A DNA stretch of 64,000 nucleotides from Sisyra terminalis (lineage: Eukaryota; Arthropoda; Insecta; Neuroptera; Sisyridae). Location: the NCBI GenBank assembly GCA_958496175.1, contig OY292275.1, positions 42,299,701-42,363,700 of the forward strand, read 5' to 3'. Below the pieces are notes generated by a model. It was not told where the DNA came from. It saw only the letters and a list, made by a program, of their open reading frames with translations, and ran no database searches. This document shows, piece after piece, positions 23,474 through 36,438 of the stretch; the stretch's first letter is position 1; every line of letters starts with the position of its first letter. The position numbers and the translations under genes are program-made.

Positions 23474-25435
23474 TGGTTCTTCTGTGACATCACAATCTAT
23501 TTAGCAAACATTAATTGAAACCGAGATATAAACAGATCATTAAGCGGTTATCCTAAAAACAATAATAATTTACACAATTTTTCACATTTTTTTCCGCGAA
23601 AAACATTTTTATACCCTAAAAAGTACTCTTTTTTTCTATGTGTTGAGTGTATATGTAAAATCCAAGCTTTTAATTTATCATTACACTACTGAGTTTTTTA
23701 ATACAAGTAAGAAAAACTGTTTTTCCACGCTACAAACTATAATTGCAATATGAAGCAAGATCCAATGAATAATTTTCTCAAGATTTACAAAATATTGACG
23801 ATGCAGGAAAATGAGGAAGATTATTTTTATTTTCTTAAAAAACATGTGTTATTGTGTATAAAGTTATAATATGTTTAAAAGGAAAACTTTATATTCGTAA
23901 TCAATCAAATAATATCTGTTTGGAAATAATTATATTGAATAATATTTCGAAAACTCAAGAATGTTGACTAAAGCGAAAAGTGTAGAAAAAGCCATAGGAC
24001 GATATTTGGACCATTTTTGGAGAGTATTTTGGTACTTAAAAAGATAAGTTCCTAAGAAATCAAAAAAAAAAAACAATTATTTTTTTTTCTCAACAATGAG
24101 TGAACTTAAATTTGAATGAAATTTGGACATATTATGAAAGTATATTAAGGCTATACTCAGAAAAAATAAAAGCCTTTAATTTTCGTTCAAATTATTTGAA
24201 GCAGATGATTGCTTTATTTCTCTGCTCAGATGACTAATTGTAAGGTGATTTCTAAAGGGTAAATTAACATACTTTTTCTTTAAAATTTTTTCGAAATGTA
24301 AAAAAAATATAAGTACCTGGTCACACTAAGCTTCAATTATTGTAAAAAGTTTTAACCACTTACATTTAGTTTGAACAATTTAAACAACCTAACTATTTTT
24401 GTTTAAATAAATTTAGCATAGTAAACGTCCGTGGGATTTTAAAGATTGTGACATCATTTTAATGTCGGGCCAATAGGAGCTCGTTTTCGAAATTTAGCTT
24501 TTTGTTTGGATTTGTAGATGAATATTTCTTAAATTTTATCAGGTAAAGTTAAACATTGACCACAAATAAAAAGCCACATTATATATTGAAATTAGTTTAG
24601 AAGATTTTTACAATTTGAATTGATTTTAGAACATGTGCATTAGGCCTATTCTTGGAGAAACGATCATAGGAGAAATATAGTCCTCTACAATTTTTAATAT
24701 TTTTTAAGGAATATAACTTATTTGGCTCCAATAGAAAATCTGTTACGATTATTTATCAATGATAAATTAATCTTTCTCTTTAAATAAATATAAATATCAG
24801 GTCATTTCTTCTATAGTCCTCTACGTCTTCTTAAATTTCTACACTGAGTCTTAAAGTTTCACCTCACCCTACCAAACCAATGTTAACATCAGAAACAACT
24901 ATATTTTTCTCTGTTCTAATGGCAATTTTTTTATCTTTATATTTTATACACCATTCAAAAACATAGAGCATCCTTCCTACAATAAAAACACAACTCACAA
25001 AAATACTTTCAGCATAACTCTTTGATATAATACAAAAACAGTTTTTGTGATTGTTTCCTCGAAAATCCTCCACCAGCATGGAGTTTTGTTTTATTTCTAC
25101 AACAGTAGCAAGATTACAAATTTAAAATTATATGACTGTTTACTACAAACAATTAGCACAATTCTAAAGCTTTGGGGGATAAAAGAAGTAAATTTTATAA
25201 TAATTAAATTTATCATTTATAAGCTCATTAAAATGAATTATATTTAAATGCCATTAAGTGGTTTTTGTATCGGAGTAGTTTCCAATTTACTCGACAGTAA
25301 CGACTAAGAGATCCTTCGCGGTTTTGACATAAGTACTGGTTTAATCCTTAGTATAATTGAAACTTGTATCGATAAGAACCTTTTTTGTTTCCTCCATAAG
25401 CTTTTAACACGAAAGTATATAAAATATATCTTCCG
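23474..25435. other. AT-rich non-coding DNA
   Basis: No gene or repeat recognised. Minor frames at 24864-25247 on both strands overlap and have no domain. Confidence 0.5.
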
Positions 25436-25439
25436 AGTA

Positions 25440-26240
25440 TTCAGTAAATATTTTAAAAACCCTACTGTCTTGAACCTTGAATAGAAACAAAAAACCAAAC
25501 AGATATTCCCAAGAAGTATGTACAGGACTCCCCGGAAAAAAACCTTATAAAAATGCTAAACTAATGGTAGTGACCTCACTTCTACAATTACGGCTACCAC
25601 TTAAAACCATAAAAAGTTCGTTAAACGTCTTATGGAGGACAAATGGAACCAGCAATTAATCACAAGGCAATCCAAACTCAATGAAACCTGAAACTATATC
25701 TGGTAATGATAATTCTCCTTTTAATTGAATAATGAAAGACACCAAACGTTTAAATTAAGAACAGGTCACACTCTTCTATTTAAGGGGTTTCACCTACTCA
25801 ACAGAATGGAGTTCAAATATTGTCTTTAATGCGACAAAAACCTGAACTCCATTAGGTTTCTCGAATCGATTAAGTAGAAACTAAAAACGTGGACTATTGC
25901 GTTGAGATTTCTCCACTTTGGAGTTTTCCTATAGTTTAAAAAAAAATGAAATAATTACGAAATAGGAAAAAATAAGACGATTTAAGGAAAAACGCCCAAT
26001 GACATAGAACATAGAATGACATAGACCCATTTTATTATTTTGCAAATTTAATCATTATCAATTATGAATTCCTTTAAATTTATTTCCTAATTTATCAAAT
26101 TGAATGTTACTATAGATTATTTTAAAGACCTTGCAGAGTACGTACAAAAATAATATTCTGGACGAAGGATAGTTAACCTAATAAGACCTAACCGAACGAA
26201 AGCCATAAAGGACTCAATGGCTTGATGATGCTTTAAATTA
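25440..26240 (+). mobile_element. Non-LTR retrotransposon remnant, RNase H / C-terminal region
   Basis: Across several frames the plus strand gives, in order, WRTNGTSN / MEDKWNQQLITRQSKLNET near 25635, matching the 'W+.W....NKL..IKP' linker, and then FKLRTGHTLLFKGFHLLNR near 25755, matching the 'LRIGHTRLTHSHLL' block after RNase H. Next comes a cysteine-bearing stretch ending NLNSI. These are the last blocks of pol in RNase H-bearing non-LTR elements (I/Loa-type). The tail at 26160-26230 (GAACGAAAGCCATAAAGGAC…) resembles the 3' end of such elements. No reverse transcriptase core is left and stops are frequent. Confidence 0.65.
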
Positions 26241-29200
26241 ATAAGTAAATAAATTTTGGATATTTTAAATACGGTTTCTCATTAAGTTAATCTAAAAGTT
26301 CTTTGAGCTTATATTGTTTTTGGCTGCTAAAAAAGGTTTGTTTTCGAAAACAGAATTGTGAATTTAAAACCACTTATAAGTAGTAAATGATTAAAAATAT
26401 TTTTTCTTTAGTAACATTTTTACGTTTTTTCCTATCGATTGGCTAGGTTTTCTTCTTCTTCGTTAGATGTCATTACCAATACGATCGTTAACTTTGGGTT
26501 CGGTATTGGATCAATGCGATTTGTTTTCCTCACGTGGTGAGGAATCTATTCTTTCTGATGGTATGTTTTCAGTTAGGTTCTTTAAATTGAAGGACACCAT
26601 TCCTCTTTTCAGGCCTAAGTTTTAATCTCTTTTTCTTCCTTTTTTCTTGGGTGTTTCCAATCTTTAATTTAATCCTGTTACTATCAGCAGTAGCTTATTT
26701 ATTTGATATTCCGTATTGTCATCTTAAGAATTACATAATAGTTTAGTAAATATTGTATATACTATGGTCCATCCCATTTACAACTAATTTACAATAAATA
26801 TCATCAAATGAATGTTGGCATCTATGACTTAATTGCATCAATCTTATACATAAATTGACTATCTTACCGTCCGTGCGTGCAGAATATACGCATGCGCTCT
26901 GTTATCCCCACTTACGCATTCAAAACGTTGGTACGGGTAAAACGGACTTTGTTATTAAATTTGAAAATTTGATTGTTTATTAAACGTTATCCCTTGCAAC
27001 TTTGTAACCGTTTTTCACTCTTTTAGGGGAGAAATTTTTAAAAACTCTATCTAATTATTTATCTGGATCGTATAAGGAAAACACTTTCCAAATTTCATCG
27101 ACACAAATGTGCACTAATATTTGAAAATACAATGTAAAACGAAAAAAATATATATATACATATTTATGTTATTTAACATGATTAAACAGCAATTCGATTT
27201 CGCACATTTGGACGTTGTACATACAAAATTGTTGGAAAAAGATGGAAACCGTGGAAGTAAATTCGAATATTTTATTTCTTTTCAATAACAACAATTGGTT
27301 TTCAAATTATTTTAAATACCGAAGAAAAGTTAGTATGGAAGATTTTATATTTAAATTGACAGTGAAATATATGGCGAAAAATTGCTACCTTAATGCTTTT
27401 CAGCTGAATATATAATTACTCCAGATCACAACCATTGGTTCATAAAATAAAATAGATTTTAAAACATTTGATTGTTGAAAAACAAACCAAAATTTAAAAT
27501 CTTTAAAATCGCCTATTTGTTATAAGTACTACATAACTATTATACTTTCATTCTAATTCAGTGAAATGACGTTATTTAACATGTTGTTATTAAAATGATA
27601 TAAAAAAAAACACTTATATTTTATTTCTTAATATAATTTTAGATAAACTTTTTTTTATATTAACAACACTTTGATTATTTAATTTAAAATTTCGATTGTT
27701 GAATAACTCTACATTATCTCATATTAAACATTTTATTGAGATAAAACCTTTAGTTGCGAATGCAACGGGCAACTACTAGTTCTTAATAAGCTACAAACAT
27801 CCAAAATTTGAATAAATTAGATCCAACTATAAATGTTAAAAACCAAAACCATCGACTTTAGTGCTTAATGTCAATGTATACACCAAATGTTTGAGCTTCG
27901 TTTGAATTTTTTAACATTGCTGTATGGTTAGAGGGAAAAAATGGTTATTTGAGAAATTCAATACTTTATTATAATGAACGAGTCAACCACAAACTAAAAT
28001 TTAATATTTAATGCTGCTCGTGGGCTATTAAAATTAATCAAAGCAGAAATAAATCGTTGATTAGACGTTTAATTTATCTAATTTATGATCGGTGATCAAG
28101 AAATGATTCATTTCCTCGACATTTCATTCTCCTTTTTTCATATACCATTAGAAAATAATACGAACATAAAACGCTTTATATATTCCTCTTTCCAATAAAT
28201 TCTATGACGATGGAATGTGACAAGATTAGACATCTAAATTGAAGATTCGGGACATTGGATATAAACGAAATGGAAACTTAAAATGATTTCGAACTTTTGG
28301 AACTAAAATCAGTAAGTCAAGGTTTAGTATCTTAAAACAATATTATTACTGCTTATTTTTAAGTAAAAAGAACTCAGGCAATATTGTAATAAAAACGAAA
28401 ATTTTTCCCATTTCCTCATTCTCATAAAGAGCTAATTACAAACTCTACTCTTACATTTTATCAAAATGACTCTAAAATTTTAATGCAACTCTCATTAAAA
28501 TTGCAGTAAAAAACTTTGTAATCACCATCGTAAAAGCGCTCAAAGTAATTTACGTTAAATCATAAATATTTCGATCCAACATATTTAATTATTTAAATAT
28601 TTAAATTTTATGAGCTTTAAATATGTATCTTCTCAACTTACGGCGTTATAAAACATTCAAATTAAAAAGAAACAACATACCAAACTCAATATATCTGACA
28701 CTTCACTTGACAAAGACACCAACAATGTCCTTCCAATATCCTGAAGCTCTCACGCTTATCAACAGGAAAAACGAACAAAGACAAACCAATAACCACTACA
28801 AACGCCTAAGTAAGATGGAGACATACCAGTTGAGGAAAAGCTCGTAAATTGGACGACGAATTCTACGAGCTTTCCGCCCGTCTCACTCTTCTGGCAAAAG
28901 GATGATGTAGAATACTTTAACGTTTTGTTATTATTACTATTTTATACTGTAATATATTTGCGTTATGTTCATTCAAGTAGAACGGTTTCGTTTGAGCAAT
29001 ATTGAAATGTTGGGGGATGGAAAAGGAAAACAAAACATTTCGGTTCAGGTTTATATTAAAAAATAAATGCTTTCTGAAATATTGTTATGAGTTTAAAATT
29101 GAAATTTTCTCTATTATATTTATAAAACGAATACTTTGTATTCATATGTGTAGGAAAAGTTCGTGCTTGATAAACGTTTTGGATTTTATTTTATTCTTAT

Positions 29201-30410
29201 ATGCTCATTCGCTTGGAACTTTGCGGAAAATATGACCTTTCTTAATCCGAAACTGGAGTTCAGGAATTTCACAGAACTATCAAGTTTGATGCTAAATTTT
29301 TTAACTAAAAATGTTTCTGACCAACTAATTGTTTGGAACCTATAAACAATTGTAATTTTTGCACTCTATTTTCAAGTAAAAGTTAAATTGTGCTTGAAAC
29401 ATAGTTATTTGCCTTAATGCAACTTTACAGATCACCTTTCAATATATCATCATAAAACGTAGTTTAAAAATTTTAAATGATTCTGAAACTTTTACCTTTA
29501 TAGTTGTAGGACTTTATTTTCCAACAAATATTTCGTAGTATATTTTTAAGCAAATATTAAATAAAAATATACATAATTATTACATGTCAATCGCAATGTA
29601 TAACTTCCTTTTTGAAGAAAAGGAATCTCTTTTGAAAAAAATGAATTTGTTTCAAAAATTATATTCAGATTTTTCACTTAATGGGAGTAGATTTTTTTTT
29701 GCTGAATTTGTTGTTGCAAGCTGTAATCTTAATGATTATTCTGAATATTTTTTTTTGATCTCGTAATGAGATGACTTCAAAATTTGAAAAATGATTGGAT
29801 TTAGAATAGTTTTAGGATCATTTTGATCTAAATTTCATAAAGATTAAAAAAAATGAAAAAAAAAATATTTTAGTCATACAAACTATTTATCATATGCTTT
29901 TAAGGAGCATAAATTATGAAATTTGCAAAAAAAATATTAACAATAATATTAACAATTCAAATAATGAATATTTTAAATTTTTAGTTGTTGTCTAAAATAA
30001 TTCAAAATGTATCAGTTTCACTTCAAATCGTAGTACAAGGAAAACCTAAAGTTTTCTATAACTGGTAAATAATTTAAATACAGTAGTTCTACCAACTTGG
30101 AATTTTGTAAGGGCGTCAAATTTTCAACCGCAAGTTGACAAAAAATTACAAAAAAATAGTCTAGTGCTACGACCAAAAAAATCGTACGATTACGTCTAGA
30201 AATGCTGCAATTCTTTTTTTTTAATAACTATAAAGTTCTCATATGTCACCCCATCAATCAAAGTAACCCAATTCTATGGCAATGGAAATATATTTTCAAT
30301 TTTTTATAATTACGAATTATTCATTCGCTCTTGAGTCGTGATAAACCTAAACCACAGTTAATAAGAATCTCACAAAATATTCTATATTAATCTTCTTGAT
30401 TAGATTTTGT
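26241..30410. other. AT-rich non-coding DNA
   Basis: No gene supported. 26620-26680 contains TCTTCCTTTTTTCTTGGGTG, related to the tandem units at 49.95-50.6 kb, so a decayed copy of that repeat is likely here. 26870-26960 is GC-richer and holds a GGGTAAAACGGAC word like those inside the pogo-like elements, but without ends. 28620-28900 encodes a 74-residue frame with no domain. 27990-28260 is a mixed-composition patch with TTAATTT words. Confidence 0.4.
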
Positions 30411-30572
30411 TCTTGTTATTCATCGTCACTTTATTACTACCAAGGTCTTATCAACTCTAGGGCTAATGAAATCCGTAAATCGAAGAATATGGAAAATTTA
30501 CTTGAAACAAGATTCGGATTCAATACTTATCAGTTTTGGAGTGGCCACCTTGACCATTCGACCACCACTAAG
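30411..30572 (-). mobile_element. tRNA-derived SINE, copy 2
   Basis: On the minus strand the A-box-like TGGTCGAATGG lies at 30564-30554, followed by TCAAGGTGGCCACTCC. The degenerate B box (AATCCGAATCT) is at 30520-30510. The body repeats the other copies (ATTAGCCCTAGAGTTGATAA, then the tail GTGACGATGAATAACAA). The B box has lost the invariant TTC, so this copy is probably transcriptionally dead. No target-site duplication was seen. Confidence 0.8.
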
Positions 30573-32048
30573 CTTAATTGAATTAATTATTAAATATTTG
30601 CTAGTTAATAATATATTGCATAGTAATAAAATATAAATACATTCTTGCAGCAATAAATTGATATCGTTGGTGAACATTATTTATATTTCGTAATTTTATT
30701 TGAACGTAGTTTATATTTAATAGGAAACCACATTTAAATATGTGTATGTATTTTAAATTAACAAAATTCTTAGATTTGATGAAGTCCTGCGCCAAGTCAC
30801 GTATGATTCTCTCGTAAATAATTGAATCATTATTTTTTTCTTCCGTTTCCCTTTCTCTAATTCTGCTTTTTTTCTTCTTCCTCTTCTTTTTCTTCGTTTT
30901 CTTAATGTTTTCATATATAATATATTTTGCAGAAAGAGTTGACAAAGTTTTTAATAAAATAACGTAATTTCATTAAGGCAAGTTTTTTAATAATAATTCA
31001 ATAACAAGAATCTCATCTTAAACTGAAAACCGAATTAAGCTCCAAACAAAGAGCTATTATTTAAATTTTTTAATTAGTTTCGATTTAAATATTCGCGAAC
31101 GTGTAAGCCACTGTACCGTCCCGTAGGTTCATCCACCTCCAGCTTATATTCTCCGACCGCAATAAATAAGGGGTAGTTATTAAAAAAAGGCTTTAAACTA
31201 AGCTGTGTTTGCTTTTGGAATTTCTTCGTTTTTTCAAATAAAAATTTCAACATAAATATCATGCTTTTCTAGTTAAAATTAAATTTTTATGATTGATGAT
31301 ATTAAAGTTTTTCTCGTTGTATAAACTAAAACTGACAAAAAAGATATCAAAGTTTGATGATAAATTTAATTTTCGATCAAACGATGCAATCGAACCGACA
31401 CATAAAACACACGAAGAAAACATCATAAGAAAAAAGGCAGCTGAAGTGGGATGCACTTGAGGGAGTAAGAAGGAAAACAGTGAAACTAAATTCAGCGGAG
31501 TTGAAGCTTTTGAAAAGAAAACTCTTTAAGATAAGAAATAATTGAAACTCAAAGGATTCAAAGGATAACATAATAACAAATTCAATATCATTCCGACAGG
31601 GAACTTTATGTACACATACAGAAACATTTTTACGAACACTTTTAGAGCTTCGGTATTTTTGTTTCCCGAAACCTTTTTTCTATTGAGTTACAAAACAAGA
31701 CAAAGGTGAAAATCCTTGAGGCAGTTTGGGAAAATTTCACTTAATTAACCCCAAAAATAAGGGCTAAGTATTATTTTTGTTGCTGCAATAAATGTTCAGT
31801 TCACTGTACAAATTAACTTAAACACAATAAATGTCTGTGACCACAAAGAAAAAAAAAAGGAAAAATAAAAACACATACCCTTAACATTTGTAAATTTATC
31901 ATATTCTGATTAACTTAGAATAGCGTGGTTATTTGATAGCCTCATGGATAATACAAGAGATAAATAAATGATGATATCAAATTTTGTTTTTATTATTTTA
32001 AATTATTACTTAATGCTTCTTGCTATTAGTATTAACAGCTCTATAATA
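30573..32048. other. AT-rich non-coding DNA
   Basis: No gene. A minus-strand frame at 30601-30945 is dominated by a lysine/arginine run from a purine-rich tract and is not credible as a protein. 31080-31160 is less AT-rich, with no motif recognised. Confidence 0.5.
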
Positions 32049-32056
32049 AAATAAAG

Positions 32057-32343
32057 CAGCGGTCGGGGAACTTTTTTAACCATTACGCCAAAATATTTTT
32101 GCGTAAGTTGATATAACTCCCTCCCCCATTCTGAAAAGAAAACAATCAATGTATATTTTAAATTAACATTATTAATGGAATTAATTTACATTTACCTATT
32201 TGTAGTATAGGTTTTGGAAAAATGGTGTTGCTTCATGTTTGATATAATTACTTCAAAATTGGAATTTTAAAATTTACCTATTACCCAAAAAAGTTTTATT
32301 TTTACCCCATTTGGGGTAATTTATCCCGGTTTCCCGACCACTG
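32057..32343. mobile_element. hAT-type MITE (287 bp)
   Basis: The left end is CAGCGGTCGGGGAACTTTTT and the right end, reverse-complemented, is CAGTGGTCGGGAAACCGGG. These are the CAG-starting ends of hAT elements. It is flanked by AAATAAAG (32049-32056) and GAATAAAA (32344-32351), an aged 8-bp duplication with 6 of 8 matching. No coding capacity. Confidence 0.8.
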
Positions 32344-32462
32344 GAATAAAAGGTAACATGACAAATTTTTTTCCAATTTTTCATTGAAGTGCTGAACAAT
32401 TTAAAACGTAATTGTTTGCCATTTTTCACCATTTTTCTCGATGGTTATTTTATAGAATACAA

Positions 32463-32600
32463 TAGTGTCTTGAATAACGAACTTAATTCGTTCTTTGACT
32501 GCGTTCGTAAGCCGAAAGGTTCGCAACCCGAAACAATTTTCCCATTAAAATTAATGAAAATCCAATTGATCCGTTCGCTGGTTCTTGCAATACCTATACA
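32463..32600 (+). mobile_element. Mariner-like MITE fragment
   Basis: It starts TAGTGTCTTGAATAACGAAC and goes on with ATTCGTTCTTTGACTGCGTT and repeated CGTAAGCCGAAA / CGCAACCCGAAAC words. This is the pattern of a common arthropod short element whose ends resemble Tc1/mariner. The right end is not clear. It lies between two hAT-type MITEs. Confidence 0.5.
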
Positions 32601-32695
32601 TACAGTGTGCTTTCTTTTTTATATTGATTTTATACTTATTTATATTGATTTGTTTTTTTCCTTGGATTGTTTAAAGACGCTTGGATTATCTAAGG

Positions 32696-33110
32696 CCGTC
32701 ATTCCCAACGTGGGGCGCAGGTCCCACTGGTGGGAAATGACAATATTTTGGTGGGTCATGGGCAGGACGTACACCCTTCAGCTGCTCAAAGACTATGGGA
32801 TAATTCGAGAATGAGTTTTTAATAGTGAATTGTTTTTCATTCATTTCAGAGTAATATTTCATTCAAATAGTTGCTATTTCTGCATTTTAGTTTTCTGATA
32901 TATATTTGGAAACTTTATTTAGTTAATGGTTCTTTCATTTTTAATTTTTCTCTTTCATGGGTGACTAGGATGAAGTTAATGCTCTTTTAAGCTTCCTTCA
33001 GATGAATAAGTGTTAAATTTTGAACAACAAATTCAAAAATCACGAGGAAGACAGCAGGATTTTAGAAATGCTTAGGTGAGGCATGGCCCAAAATCGGTTG
33101 GAAATCACTG
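32696..33110. mobile_element. hAT-type MITE (415 bp)
   Basis: The left end is CCGTCATTCCCAACGTGGGG. The right end, reverse-complemented, is CAGTGATTTCCAACCGATTT, matching the CAGTGRTTCCCAACC consensus of many hAT elements. It is flanked by ATCTAAGG (32688-32695) and ATCTAAAA (33111-33118), an 8-bp duplication with 6 matches. Internal sequence near 32730-32770 (GTGGGAAATGACAATATTTT) is also typical of these ends. Plus- and minus-strand frames over it are accidental. Confidence 0.8.
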
Positions 33111-33118
33111 ATCTAAAA

Positions 33119-33582
33119 TCATCAGCGACTGTTTCAGTTCTTAGATCTTGCCTCGATTCTTTTTGTTTCCTTCTTACAATTTTCTTGAATCCGACTTTGC
33201 GGAATGAAGCACATCCACACAACTCTGAGTCCCCCTTACATTCACCTTGTCTCAGTTCGGTGAGAAAATTGATCTCTTTAAGGAAGTTTAGGTTTGCTAC
33301 CACCCCCTGATCCGTGCCCAGATATTCTTTAAAAATTTGTAGCTCCGACCACTTCCATCTCAGGTTCTTAATTCTGTGCACTCCAGAAGTAGATGCTTCT
33401 CGGACATGTCATATCACATTTGTTGTATATAGATTTGAGTGGGTCAAAAATATACCTATATAATATACCATAAAATATAGGACGCTATAAATGTTTTCGT
33501 TATGGTTGATAGTAAAGGCATGGTTAAATGATAGAGTATGAATACAACTATTCTTTCGAAGCAGAGTCCCATTCCATAATAA
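33119..33582. other. Mixed-composition DNA, unrecognised
   Basis: 33119-33400 is less AT-rich than usual. A 113-codon minus-strand frame starts in it (33381) and continues into the neighbouring hAT-type MITE, to 33040. Its product has a cysteine-containing middle and a basic stretch, but I recognise no domain. It lacks clear neighbours and probably belongs to a decayed repeat. Confidence 0.3.
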
Positions 33583-33985
33583 TTTTGGGTAGCTGTGTAG
33601 GTAATTTGGATGATTCGTCTCATGTTTGTATTCTAGAAAGTGGTTCGATTACTGGATCGGTAGCTAATGTTTTTACAAGACAACAATCTAAAGTGTTTGT
33701 CTTTTTATTTGTTAGATTATTTTTCGAAAATTGGATACCACATTATTATTTAAAATGTCCAAAGCTCGGTTAGTCACATACTTTTGGGCAACTGTGTAGG
33801 TAATTCTGGTGGTTCATCTCGTACTTGTATTCTGGATAGTTTGATTGCTGTATCGGTGTCTGGTGTTTTTACAAAATAACGATCCAGAGATATTTACCTT
33901 TTTTTTATTGGATAATTTTTCAAAAATGGGACATCGTACTATCATTTTAAATGTCCAAAGCTTGGCTGGTCACAATTTTGTTTGG
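33583..33985. repeat. Tandem duplication, two units of about 199 bp
   Basis: Unit 1 (33583-33781) and unit 2 (33782-about 33985) both begin TTTTGGG[TC]A[GA]CTGTGTAGGTAA. They share CTCAT/CTCGTACTTGTATTCT, TGTTTTTACAA[GA]A and AAATGTCCAAAGC blocks in the same order. Divergence between units is obvious, so the duplication is old. A third unit seems to start at about 33986 but breaks off at once. Confidence 0.8.
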
Positions 33986-34079
33986 GTGATGTTTTTCAAA
34001 GAAAATCTGTAGATCATTGTACTAATTGAAAATATCCTTCATTTCAGCACAGTAGAGTGCAACTAAACCACCTGCAGCC

Positions 34080-34215
34080 ATTCTGAAAATTGCGACGGTA
34101 AAGCTCTTGTTGCCCTATTTGTGTATTTGTACGCCAAAGCATTGTATGTCAGTCGAGTCGAAATTTATTCGGAAAGAATCTTCGTGGGTCGATTTGTTCG
34201 TGACCCGAGGTACCA
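34080..34215 (-). mobile_element. Mariner-like MITE fragment
   Basis: Read on the minus strand, it begins TACAGTGGTACCTCGGGTCA and continues CGAACAAATCGACCCACGAA, a start I associate with widespread short Tc1/mariner-like elements in arthropods. A TA at the end fits their target site. The other terminus is missing or decayed. Confidence 0.5.
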
Positions 34216-34340
34216 CTGTACAAAACTGTTTATGACGTAAAAAAGAACATTTATATTAAAACTTATTTGTGTATACCCATTGGAAAATTGTGCTTTGCAA
34301 TTATTATTTTTTTAATTTAAAAAGTTTAATTTCTGAAAAC

Positions 34341-34560
34341 ATCTTTAAGTTCCTCTGCGCTGTGTTCTAGAAAATCTATTGCCCCCAGCCTCCAGTTCCA
34401 GTCAGTCAAACTCGTTTCCAAGATAAATCTTAATTAGCAATCGTTTTAGTCCCTGTGAATATGTTCCAGTATTTCATGTCCAGGTGTCTAGTTCCCTCCT
34501 TTTCGTAAGATTTTTTGTAAACAGTTAACTGGGAATTGATTCCGAAAGTATTGGTTTTCT
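34341..34560 (-). repeat. Dispersed repeat with decayed coding trace (copy 1)
   Basis: It shares order and sequence with 52815-53045: CCTCTGYGCTGYGTTYTAGA, then CCAGCCTCCAGTT, then CTCGTTTC, then AGTATTGGTTTTCTG. On the minus strand both can be read as peptide pieces like LDMKYWN and KRV.L..TGGWG. That suggests a degraded mobile-element reading frame. I do not recognise the protein. Confidence 0.55.
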
Positions 34561-34829
34561 GCGATTTTTAGTCAATCATACAATTTCATCATATTTTATT
34601 TAGCTTCTAAGCTAAATTGTGACACCCAGTAGTTTGGATAATAAAATTAAGTCTTTATTATGATGTGTTTTACGTGCAGTTTCTTTAGATCCCAGTTTGC
34701 GTAATACTGTAGTCTTTTTTTGAAACCTTTTAGATGGAAATTCTTAGAAGTGGTATAGAATGGCTTCCAGAGTTGTAGTCGTAGAAGATACTATAGAAAC
34801 ACCACGACAGTATGGTTTTTTAATCTAGT

Positions 34830-36438
34830 TTGTATATGTTGTCACTTGATCTACATTTGACTACCAAAAAATGGTATCATAAGTTATTATGAATTTGATT
34901 TTATTGGTGCGTCTGTATTTTGTCATAGTTTAGCTTACAAATTTTTACTATACCTAAAAGTGTGCAGGGCCTTAACATAAATACTTTGTACTAACAAAAG
35001 TTATATGAATATTTTATATGCACTGATTGTTATTTTAAAAGTTGCAGTTTTGAAACACCAAGAAATTCAACTGTTTCAATTTATACAAAGCTCTAATTTT
35101 AGTTTGTTTTATTGCTAATTTTTAATTAGATTCATCTGCAATTCATCATCTTATTTAACTCTAACGAAACAAAAAAGAAAAACGAAGAGACAATCTTGTC
35201 TCACGTTTAACAGAAGAAAAACGAAAAACAAAAAAAATGTTGTAAAAAAGTTGTAAAACGCAATTCTCTCGTCTTGTCTCTTTCTCTTGGTTATCGTTCG
35301 AGTAAAAGTTTAAACTTTCATGAATCTAGCACGAAACGAGTTCGACTTTAATTAATTATTTTTGTAACGAATATAACATTTTATATGATTAAATTTTCGT
35401 CTAATTACAGTTTTCTTAATCACTAAAGTTTAGTCTCAGCAGAAAATGGCAAACCTAATATTTCCACCCCACCCGTTCCCATTTCATCCGGATCTCGTCA
35501 TCCTGGCCGGTCTTCTTAGATATGCCAGTTGTAGCATCCCTCATTTCGTAAACTGTTTTTGAATAGAATTACTTTCTTCTTTTTTTCGTTAATATTTACG
35601 ATATAAAAAAATGAAAAAAAATTCTCGTCAAAACTTTGCAAATATAATTTAAGTTTAAAAATTGGGTTCGTAGTAGGGAGGAAGTTTCTTTTGAGAAAAA
35701 AAAATCTTACATATGAATTTGTTTGGTTGAAGGAGCGTTCAGAGAGCTTTTGAAAAGTAATTGGGAATTATTAGATGTCTTGCTTTGAAAGCTATTTCAG
35801 AAGTTGTACGTGATAAGTTGTATTTACTTATTGAAATAGAAAATTTTACACGGTTATTTTACTAAGAGTATATGCTTAAAATAGTCGGAATACGTTTTTT
35901 TAAATATGTTTTTGAATTATCTTTTTAAAAATTCGATATAATGTTTCCCTGAATACTCTTACATTCGTTAACTTTTACCCTTCTTCTTATGCTTCTAACC
36001 CTAACTTCTTTGTTTGGCAAAAAACTATGTCTACAATAATAATGATAGTAGAAATAATCTCTAAATTGTATTGTTTAAAGTTAACTTGGTCATATACTTG
36101 TGAACAAGAAAATAAGTCAGCGGATCCCCATTTTTTGGGGACATTGCTTCGTGGCTGTTATTAGAATTCTTTCTTATATGTTCTCATGGTTTACATGCCT
36201 CAAAATTTGCCCCTACGTTTTACCCCACCTTCAAGAGGAGAAAATATACTTTATACAAAAAATCTGTGGAGGGGGGTCGATGACTCGACAAATTGAGGAG
36301 AAAATATTTCAAATTTAGCACTATGCTTATAGAATACGTTGACTGTAGTAAGTCTGCTTAGCGGAAGAAATTCTCATTATCTTCAATATCCGGTAATATT
36401 CCTTTTGTAATTCCATGTAATAACACCGTGAGGATCTT
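34830..36438. other. AT-rich non-coding DNA with a patch at 35440-35560
   Basis: No gene. 35440-35560 is GC-richer (CCACCCCACCCG, TCATCCGGATCTCG) and 35150-35350 has mixed composition with ATTAATTATT. These are candidate conserved patches by composition only. The 36100-36318 frame has no domain. Confidence 0.35.

Noticed and set aside
26870..27000. GGGTAAAACGGAC word as a fourth pogo-like element
   Set aside because: No second terminus, no finger remnant and no TA-bounded inverted repeat.
30601..30945. 114-codon minus-strand frame with a Lys/Arg run
   Set aside because: It is produced by a purine-rich tract; no domain and AT-driven composition.
33040..33381. 113-codon minus-strand frame as a real gene
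   Set aside because: It overlaps the end of a hAT-type MITE, starts in unrecognised repeat-like DNA and shows no known domain.
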